From the NCBI GenBank assembly GCA_046727435.1, contig JBKPCR010000436.1, forward strand, positions 1 to 10,981: DNA of 10,981 nt. Direction: 5' to 3'. A program made the translations under genes and the position numbers. This stretch comes from CAVPRW01 sp046727435 [NCBI: bacterium] (GTDB taxonomy: Bacteria > Tectomicrobia > Entotheonellia > J063). Positions 6,121 through 10,981 of the stretch are shown here, piece after piece (the stretch's first letter is position 1; each line of letters begins with the position of its first letter). Below the pieces are notes generated by a model. That model was given only the letters and a program-made list of their open reading frames with translations. It had not been told where the DNA came from and did no database searches.

Positions 6121-6969
6121 TTAGCCCTCTCCCACTATGATGCGGATATTATCAATCAACCTCGTGTGGCCAATCCACACCGCGAGGCAAATGACCGCTC
6201 CTTCGGCAGTCAATGAAACAAGAGGCTGTAACGTGTGGGGGTGCACGGTCGCTACATAATCGGTGCGGATCAGTGGCTCCTTGTCGAGCATATGTTGCAC
6301 TTCGGCCTGCAGCCTGGAACCATCCCGCACGCCATCCTTAAAGAGATGCATGGCCTGCGACAAGGCCTGCGACAGGACAACCGCTGCCTGACGCTCAACT
6401 GGACCCAGATACACATTACGTGAGCTCATGGCCAAACCATCGGGCTCGCGGATAGTCGGGCAACCGACCACCTTGACGGGCATCCGGAGGTCGTGGACCA
6501 TGCGCTGGATGACCTGCAGCTGTTGATAGTCTTTCGCCCCGAAATAAGCACGATCAGGCTGTACCAGATGAAACAGCTTGCAGACGATCGTGGCCACTCC
6601 ACGAAAATGCCCAGGCCGCGACGCACCTTCGAGGATGCTGCTTAGGGCCTCCACTTCCACCATCGTTGACGCCCCTGTCGGGTACATCTCGTCGACCTCA
6701 GGCGTGAAGACCGCATCGACCTGCTCCGTGTCAAGCAGTTCGAAATCACGGTTCAGGTCACGGGGATACCGCTGGAAATCCTCGTGTGGGCCAAATTGGG
6801 TGGGATTCACAAATATACTCACGACCACGTTGCCGTTCTCAGATCGGGCCCGTCGAACCAACGACAGGTGCCCCTCATGCAGAGACCCCATGGTCGGCAC
6901 AAAGCCAACAGGAGGTGTCGCACCCACACGCCAGTGGGAAAGCTCGGCGATCGTCGTGAGCACCTGCAT
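6121..6969 (-). CDS. panC: Pantoate--beta-alanine ligase (pantothenate synthetase)
   Basis: PanC joins pantoate and beta-alanine through a pantoyl-adenylate to give pantothenate, the CoA precursor. It is a cytosolic nucleotidyltransferase-fold enzyme. The signature motifs are PTMGSLHEGHLSLVRRA (25-41, including the HxGH ATP site), VSIFVNPTQF (50-59), the phosphate and substrate motifs FRGVATIVCKLF (122-133), PDRAYFGAKDYQQLQVI (138-154) and IREPDGLAMSSRNVYL (173-188; MSSRN is the KMSKS-like loop). The 282-aa length is typical. The ATG at 6969 has GGGAAGG 5 nt upstream. The gene is transcribed away from aroA, with a likely promoter at 7101-7129. No panB or panD is visible nearby. Confidence 0.97.
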   Translation of the reverse strand: MQVLTTIAELSHWRVGATPPVGFVPTMGSLHEGHLSLVRRARSENGNVVVSIFVNPTQFGPHEDFQRYPRDLNRDFELLDTEQVDAVFTPEVDEMYPTGASTMVEVEALSSILEGASRPGHFRGVATIVCKLFHLVQPDRAYFGAKDYQQLQVIQRMVHDLRMPVKVVGCPTIREPDGLAMSSRNVYLGPVERQAAVVLSQALSQAMHLFKDGVRDGSRLQAEVQHMLDKEPLIRTDYVATVHPHTLQPLVSLTAEGAVICLAVWIGHTRLIDNIRIIVGEG

Positions 6970-7100
6970 AGCCGCCTTCCCTCGTCGGGTCGCCCCTCAC
7001 CCTGCCTTCGTCCACAGGGGTGAACGGTGCCTGCCACCTCTCTCTCACAGCGAACCAGTGCGCGGGTGCACAGTCCGTCCCGCCTGGGTCTCTGCATCTC

Positions 7101-7129
7101 AAGCTAGGGCCAATCATCCCGTTTGTCAA
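7101..7129 (-). promoter_or_regulatory. Probable panC promoter
   Basis: On the minus strand a perfect TTGACA (7129-7124) is followed after exactly 17 bp by TAGCTT (7106-7101), which has a weaker -10 match. Transcription would start near 7094, giving a leader of about 125 nt before panC. The -35 is also the left end of the 44-bp palindrome at 7124-7167. Confidence 0.55.
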
Positions 7130-7167
7130 CGACATTCTCAACCCATGGGAGAGTATGCTCATTGACA
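7124..7167. promoter_or_regulatory. 44-bp imperfect palindrome between divergent promoters, possible operator
   Basis: Outer arms 7124-7139 and 7151-7167 match as inverted repeats apart from two substitutions and a one-base indel, and the centre is a perfect CCCATGGG (7142-7149). The ends TGTCAA and TTGACA are the -35 hexamers of the two divergent promoters. A dimeric or tetrameric regulator bound here would cover both -35 boxes at once. The alternative is a cruciform or a bidirectional structure without a regulator. Confidence 0.55.
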
Positions 7168-7190
7168 TCTGTTGGCCCTCTGACTATAGT
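7162..7190 (+). promoter_or_regulatory. Strong sigma70-type promoter of the aroA operon
   Basis: TTGACA (7162-7167) and TATAGT (7185-7190) are spaced 17 bp, close to consensus. Transcription would start near 7197 and leave a leader of about 130 nt before aroA. Confidence 0.7.
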
Positions 7191-7200
7191 GCGGTGGTAT

Positions 7201-7320
7201 CGGAATTGCCTTGCCTTCCTCGAATATGCCGCTTCGGTTACGACCATTGGCACGCAAACCGAGGACCACAAAGAGGGGGCCCGCGCCTTGGTCGAAAAGC
7301 GCGCCCCGCAATGCAAAGGT
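7201..7320 (+). pseudogene. Remnant of an enoyl-CoA hydratase C-terminus in the aroA leader
   Basis: In the frame beginning at 7201 (different from aroA) the translation contains LEYAASVTTIGTQ followed by TEDHKEGARALVEKRAP. This closely matches the usual crotonase-family tail, of the form '(S/T)EDHxEGxxAFLEKRxPxFKG', which ends the protein. Here the expected stop after the final KG is missing, the frame runs on into aroA, and nothing upstream in any frame looks like the hydratase body. It is therefore most likely the fossil 3' end of a deleted fatty-acid or aromatic-acid degradation gene, now serving as aroA leader. Recognition rests on one short motif block. Confidence 0.55.
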
Positions 7321-7325
7321 TACTC

Positions 7326-8597
7326 ATGTTACCGATTACCTCTTTCGAAGCTCCCATCGACACCGCCGTGTCCGTGCCCGGCTCGAAGTCGCTTACCAAT
7401 CGCGCCCTGGTGGTGGCAAGTTTGGCGGAGGGCAAGAGCCGCCTCAGCAACGTCCTCCATAGCGATGACACGCGCTATATGATATCGCACCTGCGCACGC
7501 TGGGGATTTCGCTCCAGGCCTCTGATGACGAGATTGAGATCGAGGGCCTGGGCGGTAACTTTCACCCGGTGCAGGCATCGCTGTTTTGCGGCAATGCCGG
7601 CACCACGGTGCGTTTTCTGACGGCGTTTTGCGCCTTGGTGCCTGGGGCACAGGTCGTTACTGGCGACCAGCGCATGCACACGCGCCCGATCTATGACCTC
7701 GTGGACGCCCTCACGGGGCTCGGAGCCGACATCGAGTGCGTCAACGGCTGCCCTCCTGTGACCGTACGATCCGCTGTCCTGCCCGGTGGCCGTGTCCAGG
7801 TGCAGGCAAATCTCAGCAGCCAGTACCTGTCTGCCATACTCATGGTGGCGCCTTATGCACGACAAGCGATCAGCCTCGAGGCGGCGGGCGAGATGGTGTC
7901 CGAGACCTATGTCGAATTGACCCTCGAGGTGATGGCGGCCTTTGGCGTCGCTGTTGATCGCCCAGGCCGACGACGATTCCATATTCCTCAACAGTGCTAC
8001 CAGGGGCGTAACTTCGCGATCGAAGGAGATGCGACGTCAGCCGGTTATTGGTGGGCGCTGGCAGCGTCGACTGCAGGTCGCGTCACGGTGAAAAATATCC
8101 AGCCTTCCTCCCATCAGGGGGACATGGAGTTGTTGCCCATCCTAGAGCGCATGGGGTGTACGATCACGCGACAGCAAGGGGTGACGGTGCAGGGACCAGG
8201 GAGGCTGAAAAGCCCTGGGATCGTGGATATGAATCGCCTCCCCGATGGGGTTATGACCCTGGCGGTGCTGGCCGCGCTGGCGCAGGGTGAGACGCGCATC
8301 GTCAACGTTGCCAATTTACGGATTAAGGAGAGCAACCGTCTGGCGGCGTTGGTGGCCGAACTGCGTCGGATGGGCATCGAGGCGGAAGAGCTGCCGGATG
8401 GCATCCGCATTCAGGGGGGACAACCCCATGGCGCGGACATCGACACCTACGCAGACCATCGCATGGCGATGAGCTTTGCCATTCTGGGAGCCCATGTGCC
8501 CGGTATCCGCATCGGCACCCCAGAGTGCGTGTCGAAAAGTTATCCGACGTTTTTTGAGGAGTTACAGGCGCTGTACCCTCCACATCGCGGGCGCTGA
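7326..8597 (+). CDS. aroA: 3-phosphoshikimate 1-carboxyvinyltransferase (EPSP synthase)
   Basis: AroA transfers the enolpyruvyl group of PEP to shikimate-3-phosphate, the sixth shikimate-pathway step. The 423-aa length fits the family. Visible active-site elements are VPGSKSLTNRALV (17-29, Lys21 and Arg26), GNAGTTVRF (89-97), TGDQRMHTRP (112-121), SSQYLSA (164-170), PDG with Asp307, IKESNRL with Glu336 (333-339), DHRMAMS (377-383) and Lys404 (SKSYP). The ATG at 7326 is preferred because AAAGG lies 6 nt upstream and the protein then starts at the usual N-terminus. An ATG at 7311 lacks a ribosome binding site, and the frame is open back to 7020 without homology. The residue aligned with E. coli Pro101 is Phe97. 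It is the first gene of a plus-strand operon behind a strong promoter. Confidence 0.97.
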   Translation: MLPITSFEAPIDTAVSVPGSKSLTNRALVVASLAEGKSRLSNVLHSDDTRYMISHLRTLGISLQASDDEIEIEGLGGNFHPVQASLFCGNAGTTVRFLTAFCALVPGAQVVTGDQRMHTRPIYDLVDALTGLGADIECVNGCPPVTVRSAVLPGGRVQVQANLSSQYLSAILMVAPYARQAISLEAAGEMVSETYVELTLEVMAAFGVAVDRPGRRRFHIPQQCYQGRNFAIEGDATSAGYWWALAASTAGRVTVKNIQPSSHQGDMELLPILERMGCTITRQQGVTVQGPGRLKSPGIVDMNRLPDGVMTLAVLAALAQGETRIVNVANLRIKESNRLAALVAELRRMGIEAEELPDGIRIQGGQPHGADIDTYADHRMAMSFAILGAHVPGIRIGTPECVSKSYPTFFEELQALYPPHRGR

Positions 8598-8646
8598 GGG
8601 TCCATCGGATGATGGCTCTCCCGTGTTCTCGCTCCTCTTCTCCCGA

Positions 8647-8667
8647 CCCTCTCGCGCAAGGAGAGGG
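8647..8667 (+). repeat. Hairpin overlapping the aroK ribosome binding site, REP-like
   Basis: CCCTCTC (8647-8653) and GAGAGGG (8661-8667) form a 7-bp stem with a 7-nt loop. The right arm overlaps the purine-rich ribosome binding region of aroK (AAGGAGAGGGGG, 8658-8669), so folding could hide it. The CCCTCTC/GAGAGGG pattern resembles dispersed palindromic repeats common in bacterial intergenic DNA. Confidence 0.45.
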
Positions 8668-8678
8668 GGACCGCTGCT

Positions 8679-9218
8679 ATGAACCTTATCCTGACTGGTT
8701 TACGTGGGACCGGCAAAAGCAGTATTGGGCGACGCCTGGCCATGGCGTTGCGGCGCCTGTTTTACGATACCGACCTGCTCGTTGAGCAACAGATCGGCGA
8801 GCCGATCCCCCAATACGTGGGCCGGCTAGGCTGGGACGCGTTCCGCGACCTTGAACACCAGGTGATTTGCCAGGTGGCCCGCGAGCGAGCGGCGGTGATC
8901 AGCTCAGGTGGCGGGGTGTTGACCTTTGCCCGCAATGTCGAAGTGCTGAAGCCCAGCGGCATCATTATCTTGCTGGCCGCTGATCCGGCCAAGCTGGCCA
9001 AACGTCTGGAACGCAGCTATGCTCGCCCACCTCTGACTGACCAGCCAAACCTCGAAGCTGAGATGTGTGCCCTGTGGACGCAGCGCGAACCGCTTTACCG
9101 CAAGGCCTGCGACGTCGTGCTTGACGTCGATGCCGAGACCGCTGATGAAGAGGCCGATCTGCAAGGCAAGGTGTCAACCTTGCTGACAATGCTGCGCCCA
9201 TATCTCGACGACACTTAG
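8679..9218 (+). CDS. aroK: Shikimate kinase
   Basis: AroK phosphorylates shikimate with ATP, making the substrate for the AroA encoded just upstream. The 179-aa protein has a P-loop GLRGTGKS (7-14), the shikimate-binding Asp32 in FYDTD, Arg56 in the DAFRDLE segment, the GGG turn (77-79, SSGGGV), the lid arginine Arg116 in ARPPLTD, and the adenine-side Arg136 in TQREPLYRKA. The ATG at 8679 follows AGGGGG with a 9-nt spacer. It starts 81 bp after aroA and ends 12 bp before the next gene, whose ribosome binding site begins inside the aroK stop codon, so the three are likely co-transcribed. Confidence 0.96.
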   Translation: MNLILTGLRGTGKSSIGRRLAMALRRLFYDTDLLVEQQIGEPIPQYVGRLGWDAFRDLEHQVICQVARERAAVISSGGGVLTFARNVEVLKPSGIIILLAADPAKLAKRLERSYARPPLTDQPNLEAEMCALWTQREPLYRKACDVVLDVDAETADEEADLQGKVSTLLTMLRPYLDDT

Positions 9219-9230
9219 GAGACCGAAGCG

Positions 9231-10130
9231 ATGAAAGCCACGGCGAAATTGCGTCAACTCCTTCGCGAGCCAGGGATCATCGTCGCCCCCGGAGCCTATG
9301 ATTGTTTGACTGCCAAACTCATCGAGCGCCAGGGATTTCCGGCGGTGTATATGACTGGGGCGGGCACGGCGCTAACGCGGCTCGGCCAGCCTGATTTGGG
9401 ATTGGCCACGCTGAGCGAAATGATGGCAAACGCGGCGACCATCGCTGCAACGGTGTCGATTCCGCTGATCGCCGACGCTGATACTGGCTACGGTGGGGCG
9501 CTCAACGTCTACCGTACTATACGGGAATATGAGAGGGCTGGCGTGGCAGCCCTGCACCTTGAAGACCAGGTCTTTCCCAAGCGTTGTGGGCACCTGGACG
9601 GCAAGCAGGTGATCTCTACCGAGGAGATGGTCATCAAGCTCCGCGCCGCCGTGGAAGCACGTGTCGATGAGAACTTTGTGTTGATTGCCCGCACCGACGC
9701 TCTGGCCGTGACCGGCCTCGACGACACCCTACGACGTTGTCACGCCTATGCCGAGGCCGGCGCGGATGTGTTGTTCGTTGAGGCCGTGCGTACTCGCGAA
9801 GAAATCGAACGTGTGGTCCGTGAAGTGGATGCGCCGCTCCTCTACAACTTCGTCGAGCACGGTAAGTCACCCCTATTGCCCGTCGCTGAGCTCCAACGCC
9901 TGGGATTCAAGATGGTGATTTTCCCTGGCAGCATCATGCTGGCCGTATTGCCCTTGGTGCATGAGATCTTGGGGGCGATCAAGCAGCATGGTACCACCGA
10001 GGCGCTTCTCGGCCGCATGACCGACGTGGTAGAACTGTTCGAGACCATGGGGCTCTCGGAGATGCTGGCCTTAGACGCGCGCCTTGCCAGCGGTGCGGCG
10101 GTGCCAAGCGTCACGGACGCCCAGTCATGA
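9231..10130 (+). CDS. Isocitrate lyase/PEP mutase-superfamily enzyme, methylisocitrate lyase-like
   Basis: The 299-aa protein is a full-length member of the superfamily (Mg-dependent alpha/beta barrel that breaks or rearranges C-C or C-P bonds in alpha-oxyacids). It has APGAYDCLTAKL (19-30), YMTGAGTA, the metal site DADTGYGG (82-89), LEDQ (110-113), the catalytic loop KRCGH (117-121), IARTDA (152-157) and VEA (183-185). The Cys in KRCGH is the acid of true lyases and is absent from PEP mutase, so a lyase such as 2-methylisocitrate or dimethylmalate lyase is favoured. No prpC or prpD is visible, so the exact substrate is open. AGGAG (9217-9221) overlaps the aroK stop. The stop overlaps the next gene by 4 bp. 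Confidence 0.9.
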   Translation: MKATAKLRQLLREPGIIVAPGAYDCLTAKLIERQGFPAVYMTGAGTALTRLGQPDLGLATLSEMMANAATIAATVSIPLIADADTGYGGALNVYRTIREYERAGVAALHLEDQVFPKRCGHLDGKQVISTEEMVIKLRAAVEARVDENFVLIARTDALAVTGLDDTLRRCHAYAEAGADVLFVEAVRTREEIERVVREVDAPLLYNFVEHGKSPLLPVAELQRLGFKMVIFPGSIMLAVLPLVHEILGAIKQHGTTEALLGRMTDVVELFETMGLSEMLALDARLASGAAVPSVTDAQS

Positions 10131-10348
10131 TGCGCCCCGAGTACGATCGGCTCTTGACCCCGGCATATCGGGTGAGTGTCGATCGTCAGACTGATCCCGA
10201 TCTGCTCGAAGAGCAACTCCATGCCCTACGTCGCAGTCTCCGGGCGGCCAAGGGTACCTTCGACCGTCAGGTGCTGGTCACGAAAATGCAGTACATTCAT
10301 GATCGTCTGGCCAAATTGGCGGCTGAGGAGCAAGAGAACGATGGATGA
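10127..10348 (+). CDS. Small helical hypothetical protein, translationally coupled
   Basis: The 73-aa protein begins at an ATG that overlaps the stop of the lyase gene (ATGA), the usual arrangement for coupled translation. A second ATG follows directly. Residues about 22-68 are charged and leucine-rich (LLEEQLHALRRSLRAA and YIHDRLAKLAAEEQ), consistent with two helices that could pair in a coiled coil. There is no signal peptide, membrane segment or cysteine. I do not recognise the family. The coupling suggests it is made in a fixed ratio to the lyase and may be a partner, but this is inference. Confidence 0.65.
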   Translation: MMRPEYDRLLTPAYRVSVDRQTDPDLLEEQLHALRRSLRAAKGTFDRQVLVTKMQYIHDRLAKLAAEEQENDG

Positions 10349-10368
10349 GACGCACACACGGCGGGGAT

Positions 10369-10409
10369 CTCGCATTGACAATGCAGCGATGGCTCTCGTA
10401 AGATGCGAG
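10369..10409 (+). promoter_or_regulatory. Promoter of the ferredoxin gene with overlapping inverted repeat
   Basis: TTGACA (10375-10380) and TAAGAT (10399-10404) are spaced 18 bp and form a good sigma70-like promoter about 105 bp before the ATG at 10514. A 7-bp inverted repeat, CTCGCAT (10369-10375) and ATGCGAG (10403-10409), overlaps both hexamers, with arms about three helical turns apart. That position fits a repressor operator, though a 7-bp match can arise by chance. Confidence 0.5.
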
Positions 10410-10513
10410 CATGGAGACCTGCAAGGTGCGCTCTCGATCGCGACGACCGATCGAGCCGATAGGTTCTGACACACGAGCGTACAAACTATACTCTGAACCT
10501 GCGAGGAGAGGAC

Positions 10514-10981
10514 ATGAAGGTCTTGCGGATCGTACCGGAGAAATGTACCGGGTGTATGCGGTGCGAACTCGCCTGTTCCTATATGCAAGCCGGCAGCTTT
10601 CAGCCCTCCAAGTCGGTGATCCGAGTCTCACCCCTGGAGGCTAATACGAGCTTTTCCCCCTACACGTGTACACAGTGTGATGAGGGATGGTGCATGACGG
10701 CATGCCCTGTTGAGGCGATCACGATCTCGCCAGCAGGAGCCAAAATCGTGTTGGAAGATCAGTGCGTGGGCTGTAAGCTCTGCACCATTGCTTGCCCGTA
10801 TGGCACCATCTTCTACAATCCGGAAAACCATAAGGCAGTCAAATGCAATCTCTGCAATGGCCAGCCCGCTTGTGCAGAGGCCTGTCCCACGGCAGCGATC
10901 GAGTACGTTGAGGTGGAGACGGCGGATTGGCTCGGCGATTTTGCAGCGCAGCGTGCCCAAACCGACCTGGTTGGACTTGGC
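10514..10981 (+). CDS. Four-cluster [4Fe-4S] ferredoxin-like electron-transfer subunit (partial)
   Basis: The ATG at 10514 has GAGGAG (10503-10508) 5 nt upstream. The frame stays open to the last base, so the C-terminus is missing. The 156 visible residues hold 16 cysteines in four groups: C11-C14-C17-C21, C52-C55-C60-C64, C84-C87-C90-C94 and C111-C114-C120-C124. This is the pattern of the CooF/HycB/NrfC-type subunits that wire cubane clusters in a chain beside a catalytic partner (hydrogenase, formate or CO dehydrogenase, aldehyde:ferredoxin oxidoreductase, molybdoenzymes). There is no Tat or Sec signal, so it works in the cytoplasm. The overall look (MKVLRI start, SYMQAGSF spacer) recalls the small ferredoxins next to aldehyde ferredoxin oxidoreductase genes, but the partner lies outside the window. 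Confidence 0.93.
   Translation, partial: MKVLRIVPEKCTGCMRCELACSYMQAGSFQPSKSVIRVSPLEANTSFSPYTCTQCDEGWCMTACPVEAITISPAGAKIVLEDQCVGCKLCTIACPYGTIFYNPENHKAVKCNLCNGQPACAEACPTAAIEYVEVETADWLGDFAAQRAQTDLVGLG

Noticed and set aside
7020-7325. A 102-codon upstream extension of aroA
   Set aside because: It covers the panC/aroA promoters and palindrome and shows no EPSP synthase similarity; the ATG at 7326 has a ribosome binding site and gives the usual N-terminus.
7329-7991. A 220-codon minus-strand frame inside aroA
   Set aside because: It is antisense to the conserved aroA core, has no ribosome binding site or family features, and is explained by GC-rich codon bias.
1-10981. CRISPR array, tRNA or rRNA gene
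   Set aside because: No regularly spaced repeats were seen, and no tRNA cloverleaf or rRNA signature sequence was recognised by eye.

Overview
This is a bacterial chromosomal window with moderately high GC and Shine-Dalgarno-led genes. It holds mostly housekeeping biosynthesis genes plus a gene-poor left third. There is no rRNA, tRNA, phage or intact mobile element. Nothing fixes the taxon: an environmental, deep-branching bacterium is likely, and a Tectomicrobia/Entotheonella-like lineage is only an impression from protein style. The longest spaces (about 390-1120 and 1490-2210) carry little recognisable coding sequence, which suits a relaxed, large genome.

Layout from left to right. (1) Bases 1-390 are the 3' end of an unrecognised His-rich protein gene, followed by a 34-bp perfect palindrome. 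(2) Bases 391-2209 are gene-poor, with one small basic orphan protein (1123-1491) behind its own promoter, a GC-rich hairpin, an AT-rich block, and a strongly structured leader (2084-2167) ahead of the next gene. (3) A secreted subtilisin-family protease (2210-3427) is followed by an exported BsuPI-domain protein (3470-3979), the family of the Bacillus intracellular proteinase inhibitor. This protease/inhibitor pair is the most suggestive functional unit here. (4) A minus-strand cluster follows: panC (pantoate activation for CoA), purC (purine synthesis) and a Sua5-type threonylcarbamoyl-AMP synthase for tRNA t6A. The Sua5 gene overlaps the BsuPI gene tail-to-tail by 11 bp.

(5) Between panC and aroA lies a divergent control region. 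Two good sigma70-type promoters face away from each other, and their -35 hexamers are the outer ends of a 44-bp imperfect palindrome (7124-7167). The aroA leader contains what looks like the last 35-40 codons of a lost enoyl-CoA hydratase gene. (6) The plus-strand cluster is aroA (EPSP synthase), aroK (shikimate kinase), an isocitrate lyase/PEP mutase-superfamily enzyme with a KRCGH motif, and a small coupled helical protein. Their tight spacing suggests one operon joining the late shikimate pathway to a C-C lyase.

(7) A separate promoter with an inverted repeat precedes a four-cluster [4Fe-4S] ferredoxin-like electron-transfer subunit (10514 to the window end). It runs off the window, so its redox partner is not visible.
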